A stretch of 64,000 bases of DNA from Phytopseudomonas argentinensis (GCF_900113905.1 NZ_FORC01000001.1:1176060-1240059), one strand, 5' to 3'. Counted from the first letter of the stretch, positions 1 through 9,988 are shown. Numbers and translations are program-made. Notes: generated by a model from the sequence alone, not told the origin.

Positions 1-276
1 GCCGCCCATGGTCGGCAGCAGGGCGTCCGGGCGCTCCTTCTCGATGATCTTGGCCACGGTGGCCCACTTGATCGGCTCGATGTAGGTGGCGTCGGCCATG
101 GCCGGATCGGTCATGATGGTGGCCGGGTTGGAGTTCACCAGGATGACGCGGAAGCCTTCCTCGCGCAGGGCCTTGCAGGCCTGGGCGCCGGAATAGTCGA
201 ACTCGCACGCCTGGCCGATGACGATGGGGCCGGCGCCGAGGATCAGGATACTTTTGATGTCTGTACGTTTTGGCAT
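1..276 (-). CDS. carB: Carbamoyl-phosphate synthase large subunit, N-terminal part only
   Basis: This is the first 92 codons of CarB; the rest lies beyond the left edge of the window. The ATG is at 274-276 and the protein opens [17 protein letters not shown], followed by the [10 protein letters not shown] and [11 protein letters not shown] motifs of the first ATP-grasp preATP domain. CarB makes carbamoyl phosphate from bicarbonate, ATP and the ammonia released by CarA, supplying arginine and pyrimidine synthesis in the cytoplasm. It follows carA on the same strand after a 175-base gap that contains a palindromic repeat, so the two are presumably still cotranscribed. Identity is certain; only its length cannot be judged. 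Confidence 0.97.
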   Translation of the reverse strand, partial: MPKRTDIKSILILGAGPIVIGQACEFDYSGAQACKALREEGFRVILVNSNPATIMTDPAMADATYIEPIKWATVAKIIEKERPDALLPTMGG

Positions 277-316
277 GTTCTCTCTCGAATCCTTAGGTCA
301 GTCGGCGAGTCATCTT

Positions 317-440
317 GAAAGCTACTGCGCGCTATCTGGGCTGCGTTGCGCGGTACTCACTTCCTCGCCGTACTAACACATGTACTGTCTCGTCGTTGCG
401 TGCCGGGCGCCTTGCCCAGACAGCGCTCGCTACGCTTTCC
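317..440 (-). repeat. Long palindromic repeat, copy 1 (carA-carB gap)
   Basis: A 124-base imperfect palindrome fills most of the carA-carB gap and starts 11 bases after the carA stop. The outer arms are GGAAAGC..GCGCTGTCTGGGC and its near complement GCCCAGATAGCGCGC..GCTTTC. Read on the minus strand it carries GCAAGGC, GCGAGGAAG and AACGCAG in the same order as the copies at 24.2, 40.4 and 61.7 kb, though it lies in the opposite orientation to them. An ACATGT-containing loop sits in the middle. Because it separates two genes of one operon, it would be transcribed as a large hairpin in the mRNA. Membership of the family is inferred from the shared motif order; this is the most diverged copy. 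Confidence 0.7.
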
Positions 441-451
441 AGACGACTCGT

Positions 452-1588
452 CTATTTGCGCTTGGCCATGGCTTCGATGAAGCGGTCGAACAGCGGGGCG
501 ACATCGTTCGGGCCCGGGCTGGCCTCGGGGTGACCCTGGAAGCTGAAGGCGTCCTTGTCGGTACGCTCGATGCCCTGCAGGGTGCCATCGAACAGCGACT
601 TGTGGATCGGCCGCAGGTTGCCTGGCAGAGTGTTCTCGTCCACGGCAAAACCGTGGTTCTGGCTGGTGATCATCACCACGCCGGTGTCGAGGTCCTGTAC
701 CGGGTGGTTGGCACCGTGGTGACCGTGACCCATCTTCAGGGTCTTGGCGCCGGAGGCCAGCGCCAGCAGCTGGTGGCCAAGGCAGATGCCGAATACCGGG
801 ATGTCGGTTTCCAGCACATCCTTGATCGCCTGGATGGCGTAGTCGCACGGTTCGGGGTCGCCAGGACCGTTGGACAGGAATACGCCGTCGGGGTTGAGCG
901 CCAGCACGTCACTGGCCGGGGTTTGTGCCGGCACCACGGTCAGGCGGCAACCGCGCTCGACCAGCATGCGCAGGATGTTCAGCTTGACGCCGTAGTCGTA
1001 GGCCACCACGTGGTAAGGCAGCTCACTGGCCGCGATTTCGGGGTGGCTGTCGTCTTGCAGGTTCCACACGCTGGAACGCCACTCGTAACGTTCGGTGCAG
1101 CTGACTTCCTTGGCCAGGTCCATGCCCTTGAGGCCAGGGAAGCCACGCGCCAGCTCCAGTGCCTTTTCCTCGGTGGCATCGGCGCCCACCAGGATGCAGC
1201 CGTTCTGCGAACCCTTCTCGCGCAGAATACGGGTCAGGCGACGGGTATCGATGCCGGCGATGGCAACGGTGCCATTTGCCTTGAGGTAGTCCGGCAGCGA
1301 CTGCTTGTTGCGCCAGTTGCTGGCAATCAGCGGCAGATCACGAATGATCAGGCCGGCAGCCCAGACGCGATTCGACTCGGCATCCTCCGGCGTGGTGCCG
1401 GTATTGCCGATGTGTGGATAGGTCAGGGTAACGATCTGCTGGGCATAAGACGGATCGGTAAGAATTTCCTGATAGCCGGTCATGGCAGTGTTGAACACCA
1501 CCTCCCCGACAGTTTGGCCGTCGGCCCCGATGGCCTCGCCGCGAAAAATGCTGCCGTCAGCAAGGGCGAGTATGGCTGGCTTACTCAA
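452..1588 (-). CDS. carA: Carbamoyl-phosphate synthase small (glutaminase) subunit
   Basis: CarA hydrolyses glutamine and passes ammonia to CarB. The 378-residue protein has the N-terminal CPSase small-chain domain ([14 protein letters not shown]) and a C-terminal class I glutamine amidotransferase domain, with the nucleophile in GICLGHQ near residue 270 and the His/Glu pair in [10 protein letters not shown] near 350. I place the start at a TTG codon (1586-1588, reading [10 protein letters not shown]) because GGGAGG stands 6-7 bases upstream and homology begins there. The upstream ATG (MLHDLREVF) would add nine residues with no family match. A candidate promoter overlaps the terminator hairpin at 1627-1666. 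Confidence 0.97.
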   Translation of the reverse strand: MSKPAILALADGSIFRGEAIGADGQTVGEVVFNTAMTGYQEILTDPSYAQQIVTLTYPHIGNTGTTPEDAESNRVWAAGLIIRDLPLIASNWRNKQSLPDYLKANGTVAIAGIDTRRLTRILREKGSQNGCILVGADATEEKALELARGFPGLKGMDLAKEVSCTERYEWRSSVWNLQDDSHPEIAASELPYHVVAYDYGVKLNILRMLVERGCRLTVVPAQTPASDVLALNPDGVFLSNGPGDPEPCDYAIQAIKDVLETDIPVFGICLGHQLLALASGAKTLKMGHGHHGANHPVQDLDTGVVMITSQNHGFAVDENTLPGNLRPIHKSLFDGTLQGIERTDKDAFSFQGHPEASPGPNDVAPLFDRFIEAMAKRK

Positions 1589-1621
1589 GAAGACCTCCCG
1601 TAGATCGTGGAGCAAACGCAG

Positions 1622-1649
1622 ATTGTAAAAAAGCGGGATGACGTGTGAA
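1622..1649 (-). promoter_or_regulatory. Candidate sigma-70 promoter of carA
   Basis: Read on the minus strand, TTCACA (1644-1649) and TACAAT (1622-1627) are separated by 16 bases. The -35 element falls in the loop and the -10 element at the end of the T-tract of the terminator hairpin 1627-1666. This would start transcription near 1613-1615 and give a leader of about 25 bases ending in the GGGAGG ribosome-binding site. The alternative is a promoter upstream of the hairpin, which would make the hairpin an attenuator. Confidence 0.5.
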
Positions 1650-1666
1650 GGTCATCCCGCTTTTTT
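1627..1666. terminator. Strong bidirectional rho-independent terminator upstream of carA
   Basis: A perfect 16-bp stem, AAAAAAGCGGGATGAC with its complement and an 8-base loop (GTGTGAAG), gives a GC-rich hairpin with an A-tract on one side and a T-tract on the other. It lies 250 bases downstream of dapB and about 40 bases upstream of the carA start, on the path of dapB transcription. Confidence 0.88.
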
Positions 1667-1917
1667 GATTGATTCATTCTGCGCAACTTTTAGTGGACAC
1701 ACTAAAGCAGAAAGCTTACAGGAAAAGCGCTTTTTTCGAAAGGCATGCAAGGGCAAAAACCTGAAATCCGATCCACGGCGGCCAGAGCGAGCCTGTATCA
1801 GCCCGAGCGACCCGGATTAAGTAGCCGCAAGCGAAGCGCGGGCAAGCCGCTCGAGCCCTGCAGCGCATAGCGCCATGCCGCCTATGGCGAGGGCGCCCAC
1901 TGCGCCCTCGCCATGAC
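1667..1917. other. dapB-carA spacer with a GC hairpin behind dapB
   Basis: No supported gene is seen here. Directly after the dapB stop is a 13-bp perfect inverted repeat (ATGGCGAGGGCGC at 1884-1896 and its complement at 1902-1914) with a 5-base loop. It has no T-run, so it looks more like an mRNA-stabilising or pausing hairpin than a classical terminator. The remainder (1667-1880) shows nothing I can name. Confidence 0.55.
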
Positions 1918-2778
<861 letters not shown>

Positions 2779-2786
2779 TCATCGCG

Positions 2787-3914
2787 TTAAAGGTCGCCGA
2801 AGAAGCGCTTCACACCTTCGAACCAGCCATTGGCCTTGGGCGAGTTGGAGCTGTTACCGGCCAGAGACTGACGGAACTCCTCGAGCAGCTCGCGCTGACG
2901 GCGATCCAGGTTGACCGGGGTTTCCACCGCCACCTTGCACATCAGGTCGCCCGCACCACCGCCGCGTACCGGCGCCACGCCCTTGCCGCGCAAGCGGAAC
3001 AGCTTGCCGGTCTGGGTGCCTTCCGGAATCTTCAGCTTGACCCGACCATCGAGGGTCGGCACTTCCAGCTCGCCACCCAGGGCCGCATCGACGATGCTGA
3101 TCGGCACTTCGCAGTACAGGTGCTTGCCGTCCCGCTGGAAGATCGCGTGCTCACGCACGTTGACCACCACGTACAGGTCGCCTGCCGGCCCACCCAGGGT
3201 ACCGGCCTCGCCCTCACCGGAAAGCCGGATGCGGTCGCCGGTATCGACACCCGCCGGCACCTTGACCGACAGCGTCTTGTGCTCCTCGACACGGCCATGA
3301 CCGTGACAGGCGCCACAGGGGTCGGTGATCATCTTGCCGCTGCCATGACAACGCGGGCAGGTTTGCTGCACCGAGAAGAAGCCCTGCTGCATGCGCACCT
3401 GACCGATACCACCACAGGTGGTACAGGTCACCGGGCTGGTGCCCTTCTTGGCGCCCGAGCCGTCACAGACCTTGCAGTTGACCAGGGTCGGCACGCGAAT
3501 GGTCACCGTGGTGCCACGTACCGCCTCTTCGAGATCCAGCTCCAGGGTGTAACGCAGGTCGCTGCCGCGCTGGGCACCGCCACGCTGACCGCCACGCTGG
3601 CCACCGAAGAAGTCGCTGAATACATCGCCAAAGATGTCGGAGAAGTTCGCGCCGCCACCACCGAAACCGCCACCGCCGCCCATCTGCGGATCGACGCCAG
3701 CATGACCGTACTGATCGTAGGCGCTGCGTTTGCCGGCATCGGACAGCACTTCATAAGCCTCGTTGGCTTCCTTGAAGGCATCTTCGGCCGCTTTGTCGCC
3801 GGGATTGCGGTCGGGGTGGTGCTTCATCGCCAGGCGACGGTAAGCCTTTTTCAGCTCCGCCTCGCTGGCACCGCGCTCGACCCCGAGCACTTCGTAGTAG
3901 TCACGTTTAGACAT
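2787..3914 (-). CDS. dnaJ: Co-chaperone DnaJ (Hsp40)
   Basis: DnaJ delivers unfolded clients to DnaK and stimulates its ATPase. The 375-residue protein has the full type I layout: a J domain with HPD in [11 protein letters not shown] (about residues 31-41), a Gly/Phe-rich stretch ([11 protein letters not shown]), four zinc-binding CxxCxGxG motifs ([32 protein letters not shown] at about 140-210) and the C-terminal client-binding domain. It follows dnaK by 123 bases on the same strand. No good sigma-32 promoter is visible in that gap, so it probably relies on read-through from dnaK. Confidence 0.98.
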   Translation of the reverse strand: MSKRDYYEVLGVERGASEAELKKAYRRLAMKHHPDRNPGDKAAEDAFKEANEAYEVLSDAGKRSAYDQYGHAGVDPQMGGGGGFGGGGANFSDIFGDVFSDFFGGQRGGQRGGAQRGSDLRYTLELDLEEAVRGTTVTIRVPTLVNCKVCDGSGAKKGTSPVTCTTCGGIGQVRMQQGFFSVQQTCPRCHGSGKMITDPCGACHGHGRVEEHKTLSVKVPAGVDTGDRIRLSGEGEAGTLGGPAGDLYVVVNVREHAIFQRDGKHLYCEVPISIVDAALGGELEVPTLDGRVKLKIPEGTQTGKLFRLRGKGVAPVRGGGAGDLMCKVAVETPVNLDRRQRELLEEFRQSLAGNSSNSPKANGWFEGVKRFFGDL

Positions 3915-3959
3915 GGGTTTCTAACACTCTCAAAATTCGTACCGTCCAGACACGCCAAC

Positions 3960-3977
3960 GCGGGAGCAAGCCCCCGC
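3960..3977. repeat. REP-like hairpin between dnaK and dnaJ
   Basis: GCGGGAG CAAG CCCCCGC forms a short hairpin of the type GCGGGAGCAAGCCCCCGC that resembles dispersed Pseudomonas REP units. Only one copy of this exact form is evident in the window, so its assignment to a REP family is tentative. In dnaK-dnaJ mRNA it could act as a processing or stabilising stem. Confidence 0.4.
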
Positions 3978-4037
3978 GCGGCGGATCGCCCTATCACACC
4001 GCGGTGCGCCAGGGCGTAAACACAGGCAAGCCGGGGC

Positions 4038-5963
4038 TTACTTGTTGTCCTTGACTTCCTCGAACTCGGCGTCGACCACATCGTCGGCAGAGCCCTTGGT
4101 ATCGCCAGCATCCGCCGCACCGGCGCCGGCAGCACCTGGCTGCGGCTGTTCGGCGTACATCTTCTGCGCCAGCGGCGTGGTCGCTTCGGACAGCGCGTTC
4201 ATCTTCGCCTCGATGACCGCCTTGTCGTCGCCCTTAACGGCTACTTCCAGTTCGCCCAGCGCGGTTTCGATGGCGGCCTTCTCTTCGGCAGTCGCCTTGT
4301 CGCCGGCTTCGGTAAGCATCTTGCGGGTCGCATGCACCAGTTGGTCGCCCTGGTTGCGCGCGCCGGCCAGTTCCTCGAACTTGCGGTCTTCCTCGGCATT
4401 GGCCTCGGCGTCGCGCACCATACGCTCGATCTCGTCATCGGACAGACCGGAGTTGGCCTTGATAACGATCGACTGCTGCTTGCCGGTGGCCTTGTCTTTG
4501 GCGCCGACGTGCAGGATGCCATTGGCGTCGATGTCGAAGGTCACTTCGATCTGTGGCACGCCGCGCGGGGCCGGCGGAATCTCGGCCAGGTCGAACTTGC
4601 CCAGGGACTTGTTCTGCGCGGCCTGCTTGCGCTCACCCTGCAGCACGTGAATGGTCACGGCGCTCTGGTTGTCGTCGGCGGTCGAGAACACCTGCGACTT
4701 CTTGGTCGGGATGGTGGTGTTCTTCTCGATCAGCGGGGTCATCACGCCACCCATGGTTTCGATACCCAGGGTCAGCGGGGAAACGTCCAGCAGCAGCACG
4801 TCCTTGACGTCACCGGCCAGTACCGCACCCTGAATGGCAGCGCCCATGGCCACCGCCTCGTCCGGGTTGACGTCCTTGCGGGCGTCCTTGCCGAAGAAGT
4901 CGGCAACGGTCTTCTGCACCAGCGGCATGCGGGTCTGGCCACCGACCAGGATCACGTCGTTGATGGCGCCAACGTCGATGCCGGCATCTTTCAGGGCAAT
5001 GCGGCACGGCTCGATGGTGCGCTGCACCAGGTCTTCGACCAGCGATTCCAGCTTGGAACGGGAGATCTTCACGTTCAGGTGCTTGGGACCGGTGGCATCT
5101 GCAGTGATGTACGGCAGGTTGACGTCGGTCTGCTGACTGGACGACAGCTCGATCTTGGCCTTCTCGGCAGCTTCCTTGAGGCGCTGCATGGCCAGCGGAT
5201 CACCCTTGAGGTTCATGCCGGTTTCTTTCTTGAATTCGTCGACCAGATAGTCGATCAGACGAATGTCGAAGTCTTCACCACCGAGGAAGGTGTCACCGTT
5301 GGTGGCCAACACTTCGAACTGGTGCTCGCCGTCGACTTCGGCGATCTCGATCACCGACACGTCGAAGGTACCGCCGCCCAGGTCATAGACGATCACGGTG
5401 TGGTCGCCCTTGGCCTTGTCCATACCGTAAGCCAGTGCAGCTGCGGTCGGCTCGTTGATGATGCGCTTGACGTCCAGGCCGGCGATGCGACCGGCATCCT
5501 TGGTAGCCTGACGCTGGCTGTCGTTGAAGTAGGCCGGAACGGTGATCACCGCCTCGGTCACCGACTCGCCGAGGTAATCTTCGGCGGTCTTCTTCATCTT
5601 CTTGAGGATTTCAGCCGAAATCTGTGGCGGTGCCATCTTCTGGCCGTTGACTTCGACCCAGGCGTCGCCATTGTCGGCCTTGGAGATCTTGTACGGCACC
5701 ATCTGGATGTCTTTCTGCACGACTTCTTCGTCGAAGCGACGGCCGATCAGGCGCTTCACCGCGTACAGGGTGTTATGCGGGTTGGTCACCGCCTGGCGCT
5801 TGGCGGACTGGCCGACCAGGATCTCGCCATCGTTGGCGTACGCGATGATCGACGGCGTGGTACGCGCGCCTTCGGCGTTTTCGATGACCTTGACGTTACC
5901 GTTTTCAAGAATGGAGACACAGGAGTTGGTGGTCCCCAGGTCGATACCGATGATTTTGCCCAT
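4038..5963 (-). CDS. dnaK: Chaperone DnaK (Hsp70)
   Basis: DnaK is the ATP-driven Hsp70 that binds exposed hydrophobic segments, working with DnaJ and GrpE, and in related bacteria it controls sigma-32 stability. The 641 residues are typical: an actin-fold ATPase domain opening [13 protein letters not shown], the phosphate loops [12 protein letters not shown] and [10 protein letters not shown], the linker [15 protein letters not shown] near residue 390, a substrate-binding domain, a Gly/Ala-rich tail and the C-terminal EEVKDNK motif. The start ATG (5961-5963) is preceded by GGGAG. A near-perfect sigma-32 promoter lies upstream, overlapping the grpE stop. Confidence 0.99.
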   Translation of the reverse strand: MGKIIGIDLGTTNSCVSILENGNVKVIENAEGARTTPSIIAYANDGEILVGQSAKRQAVTNPHNTLYAVKRLIGRRFDEEVVQKDIQMVPYKISKADNGDAWVEVNGQKMAPPQISAEILKKMKKTAEDYLGESVTEAVITVPAYFNDSQRQATKDAGRIAGLDVKRIINEPTAAALAYGMDKAKGDHTVIVYDLGGGTFDVSVIEIAEVDGEHQFEVLATNGDTFLGGEDFDIRLIDYLVDEFKKETGMNLKGDPLAMQRLKEAAEKAKIELSSSQQTDVNLPYITADATGPKHLNVKISRSKLESLVEDLVQRTIEPCRIALKDAGIDVGAINDVILVGGQTRMPLVQKTVADFFGKDARKDVNPDEAVAMGAAIQGAVLAGDVKDVLLLDVSPLTLGIETMGGVMTPLIEKNTTIPTKKSQVFSTADDNQSAVTIHVLQGERKQAAQNKSLGKFDLAEIPPAPRGVPQIEVTFDIDANGILHVGAKDKATGKQQSIVIKANSGLSDDEIERMVRDAEANAEEDRKFEELAGARNQGDQLVHATRKMLTEAGDKATAEEKAAIETALGELEVAVKGDDKAVIEAKMNALSEATTPLAQKMYAEQPQPGAAGAGAADAGDTKGSADDVVDAEFEEVKDNK

Positions 5964-6039
5964 TTCACTCTCCCGAAACTTTGATATATCCGCAGCGTTG
6001 TCGTGACCGCTGCGGTAGCACTAATACGCTTGACTTACT

Positions 6040-6067
6040 AAATGGGGCTCAGCTCGCCGATTTCAAG
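6040..6067 (-). promoter_or_regulatory. Sigma-32 heat-shock promoter of dnaK
   Basis: On the minus strand CTTGAAA (6061-6067) is followed after 13 bases by CCCCATTT (6040-6047), matching the established sigma-32 consensus CTTGAAA-N11-16-CCCCATNT at every defined position. The -35 element overlaps the grpE stop codon (GCT TGA AAT), so dnaK can be induced independently of grpE. Confidence 0.9.
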
Positions 6068-6629
6068 CCTGCTCATCGATCGATGGCGGCGTTTCGGCCG
6101 GTGCCTTGCTGACCACGACCATGGCCGGGCGCAGCAGGCGACCATTGAGCAGGTAGCCCTTCTGGAACACCTTGAGCACGCTGTTGGGCTCCACATTGGT
6201 GCTTTCCTGCATCGCCATGGCCTGGTGATGCTCCGGGTTGAACGGCGCACCATGGGGGTCGATGGCTTCCAGCTGGTGACGCTTGAGGGTGTCGAGCAGC
6301 AACTTGAGCGTCAGCTCCATGCCCTCGCGCACCGCCTTGATCGCGTCGTCATCGGCGCTCGACAACTCGAGGCCGCGCTCCAGGCTATCGACCACCGGCA
6401 GCAGGTCATTGGCAAATTTCTCGAGGGCGAACTTGTGCGCCTTCTCGACATCCTGCTCAGCGCGACGGCGCACGTTCTGCAGATCGGCAGCCATGCGCAG
6501 CGACTGATCCTGCGCAGCCGCCAGTTGCTCTTCGAGCGCTTGCACGCGAGCAGCCATGTCTTCGTTCAGCGCAGCATCGTTCTCTTGCGCGTCGGAAGTC
6601 TGCGGATCCAGGTTCTGTTCGTCAGCCAT
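6063..6629 (-). CDS. grpE: Nucleotide exchange factor GrpE
   Basis: GrpE releases ADP from DnaK. The 188-residue protein has an acidic N-terminus, a long coiled coil (about residues 25-85, [16 protein letters not shown] and [13 protein letters not shown]) and the C-terminal beta domain with the conserved block containing [12 protein letters not shown]. It is the first gene of the grpE-dnaK-dnaJ cluster, has its own sigma-32-type promoter, and is transcribed divergently from recN. Confidence 0.97.
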   Translation of the reverse strand: MADEQNLDPQTSDAQENDAALNEDMAARVQALEEQLAAAQDQSLRMAADLQNVRRRAEQDVEKAHKFALEKFANDLLPVVDSLERGLELSSADDDAIKAVREGMELTLKLLLDTLKRHQLEAIDPHGAPFNPEHHQAMAMQESTNVEPNSVLKVFQKGYLLNGRLLRPAMVVVSKAPAETPPSIDEQA

Positions 6630-6681
6630 GCATTTCTCCTCTGAATGATTCGACGAGCCTCAACTCGCGCGTCTGCCGGCT

Positions 6682-6709
6682 ATATAAGGACGATTTGTAG
6701 GGTTTCAAG
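6682..6709 (-). promoter_or_regulatory. Sigma-32 heat-shock promoter of grpE
   Basis: On the minus strand CTTGAAA (6703-6709) and CCTTATAT (6682-6689) are spaced by 13 bases. The -35 element is perfect and the -10 element matches CCCCATNT at most positions. It lies 52 bases upstream of the grpE ATG. Confidence 0.8.
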
Positions 6710-6767
6710 GGCCATGTCCACTTTCCAGCAGCCAGTCGTCAGCGTATTGCCACCCCAAGGCAAACCA

Positions 6768-6783
6768 CTGTATAAATAACCAG
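6768..6783 (+). promoter_or_regulatory. LexA (SOS) box of recN
   Basis: CTGTATAAATAACCAG fits the gammaproteobacterial LexA operator pattern CTG-N10-CAG with the usual AT-rich centre. It lies 22 bases upstream of the recN start, where it would block the promoter, in keeping with recN being a strongly induced SOS gene. Confidence 0.9.
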
Positions 6784-6805
6784 ACAAACCCTGAGAGGCC
6801 TCGCC

Positions 6806-8479
6806 ATGCTGGTGCACCTGTCCGTTCACAATTACGCCATCGTCGAACACCTGGATCTGGAACTGGATCGGGGCATGAGCGTCATCAGCGGCGAAACGGG
6901 CGCCGGTAAATCGATCATGCTCGACGCCCTCGGCCTGACCCTGGGCGATCGCGCCGACAGCGGGGTGGTCCGCCCCGGTGCCGACAAAGCCGACATCCTC
7001 GCCAGCTTCGACCTGGGCGACATTCCCGAGGCCCATGCCTGGCTCGCCGAACGCGATCTGGACAACGACGGCCCGTGCATCCTGCGCCGGGTGATTACCG
7101 CCGAAGGCCGCTCGCGCGGCTACATCAACGGCACGCCCTGCCCACTTGGCGACCTCAAGGCCCTCGGCGAGCTGCTGATCGACATCCATAGCCAGCATGA
7201 ACACCAGTCGCTGCTCAAGACCGACACCCACCGCCGACTGCTCGACGAATACGCAGGCGTTCAGGAACTGGCCCGCCAAGTACAGCTGGCAGCACAACGC
7301 TGGAAACAGACCCGCAGCGAACTCGAGCGCGTCACCTCCCAGGGCGACGAGCAGCGCGCCCGCCATCAACTGCTCAGCTACCAACTCGAAGAGCTGGAAA
7401 ACCTCGGCTTGGGCGACAACGAACTGGAGCAGCTGGAACAGGATCACAAAGCCCTGACCAACGCGGAGAGCCTGCTCAGTGCCTGCCGCCAGGTCATCGA
7501 CCAATGCAGCGAGAGTGATGCCGGCAACGTACTGTCGGTACTCACCGCCAGCCTCAATCGCCTGAGCGGCCTGCAGGGTCAGCCCGGCGCCCTCAACGAA
7601 GCCACCAACCTGCTGGCCAGCGCGCAGATCCAGGTTGAAGAAGCAGTGGGCGAACTCAATCGCTTCCTCGACCACTTCGACGCCGACCCCGAGCGCCAGC
7701 AGCAACTCGAAGAACGCCTGGACACCATCTACACCCTGGCGCGCAAGCACCGCATCCACCCCAGCGAGCTACCTGCGATGCAGCAGCAGCTGTTCGACGA
7801 GCTGGAAAGCCTCAATGCCGATGATCAGGCCGCCGAGCGCCTGGGCGAGGAGCTCGCTGCCTATGGCCGTCACTATCAGGAAAAGGCGGCGGAACTCAGC
7901 AGCAAGCGGCAAAAGGCCGCCGGCAAGCTCGGCAAGGCGGTCGAGAAGGAAATGCAGACCCTGGGTATGCCGGGTGGGCGCTTCAGCATTCAGCTGCAGC
8001 CCATAGAAGGCAGCGAGCCGAACGCCAATGGCCTGGAGCAGGTCGAGTTCCTGGTCAGCGCCAACCCCGGGCAACCGATCAAGGCACTGGCCAAGGTTGC
8101 CTCGGGCGGCGAGCTGTCGCGTATCAGCCTGGCGATCCAGGTGATCACCGCGCAGACTTCACGGGTGCCAACCCTGGTGTTCGACGAAGTGGATGTGGGT
8201 ATCGGCGGCCCCACCGCCGAGGTGGTGGGGCAACTGCTGCGTCGCCTTGGCGAGCGTGGCCAGGTACTGACCGTCACTCACCTGCCCCAGGTCGCTGCCC
8301 AGGGTCACCAGCACCTGTTCGTGCACAAGGTGCGCGGCAGCAATGCCACGCGCACGGCGGTCAGCAAGCTCGGCGAAACGCAGCGCGTCGAGGAGGTCGC
8401 CCGCATGCTGGGCGGCATCGACCTTACCGACGAATCCCTGGCCCACGCCCGCAAACTGGTCAGCAACGCGCAGAACTGA
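6806..8479 (+). CDS. recN: DNA repair protein RecN
   Basis: RecN is an SMC-like ATPase that acts on DNA ends during double-strand-break repair. The 557-residue protein has the N-terminal half-ATPase (MLVHLSVHNYAIVEHL, Walker A GETGAGKS near residue 30), central coiled coils (about 155-370, rich in Glu/Gln/Leu), and the C-terminal half with signature SGGELSRISLA near 435 and Walker B VFDEVDVGIGG near 460. It starts at an ATG preceded by GAGAGG. A LexA box precedes it and a bidirectional terminator separates it from convergent fur. Confidence 0.98.
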   Translation: MLVHLSVHNYAIVEHLDLELDRGMSVISGETGAGKSIMLDALGLTLGDRADSGVVRPGADKADILASFDLGDIPEAHAWLAERDLDNDGPCILRRVITAEGRSRGYINGTPCPLGDLKALGELLIDIHSQHEHQSLLKTDTHRRLLDEYAGVQELARQVQLAAQRWKQTRSELERVTSQGDEQRARHQLLSYQLEELENLGLGDNELEQLEQDHKALTNAESLLSACRQVIDQCSESDAGNVLSVLTASLNRLSGLQGQPGALNEATNLLASAQIQVEEAVGELNRFLDHFDADPERQQQLEERLDTIYTLARKHRIHPSELPAMQQQLFDELESLNADDQAAERLGEELAAYGRHYQEKAAELSSKRQKAAGKLGKAVEKEMQTLGMPGGRFSIQLQPIEGSEPNANGLEQVEFLVSANPGQPIKALAKVASGGELSRISLAIQVITAQTSRVPTLVFDEVDVGIGGPTAEVVGQLLRRLGERGQVLTVTHLPQVAAQGHQHLFVHKVRGSNATRTAVSKLGETQRVEEVARMLGGIDLTDESLAHARKLVSNAQN

Positions 8480-8521
8480 GCGACTAGCCAGTCGTGCACC
8501 CTATCGGTAACCGGCAGACAT

Positions 8522-8550
8522 GAAAAAGGCGACCCCAGGTCGCCTTTTTC
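8522..8550. terminator. Bidirectional terminator between recN and fur
   Basis: A 13-bp perfect stem, GAAAAAGGCGACC with its complement around a CCA loop, is flanked by A- and T-tracts so that it can stop transcription arriving from both convergent genes. Confidence 0.92.
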
Positions 8551-8565
8551 ATTCAAACCATGCCC

Positions 8566-8979
8566 TTACGGCTTGGCAGCATTGCGGCGCACGTACAGCA
8601 CCAGGTTGTGATCGACCAGTTCGAAACCGTGCTCACGAACGATCTCCTTCTGGCGTTTTTCGATCTCGGCATCGAAGAATTCGATCACGTCACCGGTATC
8701 CACGCACACCATATGGTCGTGATGGCCACCGTCGGCCAATTCGAACACGGCATGGCCGCCATCGAAGTTGTGGCGCACCACCAGGCCGGCCGCCTCGAAC
8801 TGGGTGAGAACCCGGTAAACAGTTGCCAGACCGACATCTTCGCCAGCATCCATCAGCGACTTGTAGACGTCCTCTGCACTCATGTGACGCTGCTCGGCAG
8901 AGTCCAGCATCTGCAGGATTTTGACCCGTGGCAGGGTTACTTTCAGGCCAGCTTTGCGCAGTTCGCTATTTTCAACCAT
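8566..8979 (-). CDS. fur: Ferric uptake regulator Fur
   Basis: Fur is the iron-sensing repressor of uptake genes; the phu haem locus later in this window carries a plausible target site. The 137-residue protein opens with a winged helix (LRKAGLKVTLPRVKILQML and the recognition region AEDVYKSL..VGLATVYRVLTQFEAAGLV) and has the metal-binding, dimerisation domain with HHDHMVCVDTGDVIEFFD. It is slightly longer than the usual 134 residues because of the C-terminal tail. It is divergent from bamE/omlA with about 96 bases between the starts, the arrangement described for Pseudomonas aeruginosa fur-omlA. Confidence 0.98.
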   Translation of the reverse strand: MVENSELRKAGLKVTLPRVKILQMLDSAEQRHMSAEDVYKSLMDAGEDVGLATVYRVLTQFEAAGLVVRHNFDGGHAVFELADGGHHDHMVCVDTGDVIEFFDAEIEKRQKEIVREHGFELVDHNLVLYVRRNAAKP

Positions 8980-9075
8980 GGTCTGCTTTCTCGCGGAAGC
9001 GCTTCGCAGCTTCCCTTATTGCGGGTATGATCGGGGTTTACGTTGCCCAGCCAAGATAGTGGAAGACGCCCACCG

Positions 9076-9585
9076 ATGCAAAAAACCAGACTCCTGCTGA
9101 CCAGCCTCACCTTCATGGGGCTCATCGCACTCGCCGGTTGCTCATTCCCCGGGGTTTATAAAATCGACATCCAACAGGGCAATGTCGTCACGCAGGACAT
9201 GATAGACCAGTTGAGGCCTGGAATGACCCGGCGCCAAGTGCGGTTTATCATGGGTAACCCGCTGCTGACCGATACCTTCCATGCCAACCGCTGGGATTAC
9301 CTATACAGCATGCAGGCTGGCGGCAGCCAGCGCCAGCAGGAGCGTGTGACGCTCAATTTCGATGGCAACGATCAACTGGTAAGCCTGTCCGGCGACTTCA
9401 TGCCCGGCACCAGCCGCGATGAACAGATCCTTGGCCGCGACGGCTCCCCGGAGCAGGCACCCACCCAGCAACAGGACGAGCCAGCCGCTCCCGGCTCGCT
9501 GCTTGAGCAGATCCAGCGCGACGTCGACAACGTCGAGACCGTACCGGTACCGACACCCGAGCCACTGGAAACCTCACCCCAGTAA
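9076..9585 (+). CDS. bamE: Outer membrane assembly lipoprotein BamE (OmlA)
   Basis: BamE is a lipoprotein of the BAM complex that inserts outer membrane barrels. The 169-residue precursor has a lipoprotein signal with lipobox LAGC (Cys near residue 22), followed by the SmpA/OmlA fold: [46 protein letters not shown] Gln/Pro/Thr-rich tail extends beyond the domain, as in other pseudomonads. I chose the ATG at 9076 because the signal peptide begins there; the ORF extends 11 codons upstream without family support. Confidence 0.96.
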   Translation: MQKTRLLLTSLTFMGLIALAGCSFPGVYKIDIQQGNVVTQDMIDQLRPGMTRRQVRFIMGNPLLTDTFHANRWDYLYSMQAGGSQRQQERVTLNFDGNDQLVSLSGDFMPGTSRDEQILGRDGSPEQAPTQQQDEPAAPGSLLEQIQRDVDNVETVPVPTPEPLETSPQ

Positions 9586-9597
9586 GTTCAGCTCGAT

Positions 9598-9631
9598 AAA
9601 AAAAGCCCCGGCCAGTGCCGGGGCTTTTTTA
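9598..9631. terminator. Bidirectional terminator between bamE and rnfH
   Basis: The stem GCCCCGGC-CAGT-GCCGGGGC is extended by seven A's on the left and six T's on the right. It serves both convergent genes. Confidence 0.92.
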
Positions 9632-9658
9632 TTGCAGCATGCAAATACGCGCCTTGGC

Positions 9659-9988
9659 TCAGCCTCGCTCAGCGGCTGCGGCCTGCTTGGCCCGCTCTGC
9701 CGCCTGGGCAGCGCGACGCTTGCGCACTTCCTTGGGATCAGCGAGCAGCGGCCGATAGATTTCCACCCGGTCACCCTCCTCGAGCACCTGCGTGTCGGGA
9801 GCCGTCACGAGCTTGCCGAACACGCCCAGGGGCGCTGCGGCCAGATCCAGCTCAGGAAAGTGCGCCTGCAAGCCCGACTGCAGGGCGGCCTGGCGAACCG
9901 TGGCGTCGGCTGGCAGCTGCAAGGTGATCAACATCTGCCGGTCCGGCGCGGCGAAGGCCACCTCCACGGATAGCTGCTTACTGGCCAT
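9659..9988 (-). CDS. rnfH: RnfH family ubiquitin-like protein (UPF0125, RatB/PasI type)
   Basis: The 109-residue protein has the small beta-grasp RnfH domain (LSVEVAFAAPDRQMLITLQLP near the N-terminus and LEEGDRVEIYRPLLADPKEVRKRRA near residue 80), followed by an Ala/Arg/Lys-rich tail. Members sit next to RatA, and the pair has been described as RatA-RatB or PasT-PasI. The biochemical role is not settled. I use the ATG at 9988 (MASKQLSVEV), which overlaps the end of ratA by 11 bases and implies translational coupling; longer upstream extensions lack homology. Confidence 0.93.
   Translation of the reverse strand: MASKQLSVEVAFAAPDRQMLITLQLPADATVRQAALQSGLQAHFPELDLAAAPLGVFGKLVTAPDTQVLEEGDRVEIYRPLLADPKEVRKRRAAQAAERAKQAAAAERG

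Noticed and set aside
1638..1820. Small plus-strand frame of 60 codons in the dapB-carA spacer
   Set aside because: It starts inside the terminator hairpin, has no good ribosome-binding site and no protein-like features.
4332..5984. Long plus-strand frame of about 550 codons opposite dnaK
   Set aside because: It is a shadow of the dnaK codon bias in a GC-rich genome; its translation has no recognisable domain and dnaK is certain.
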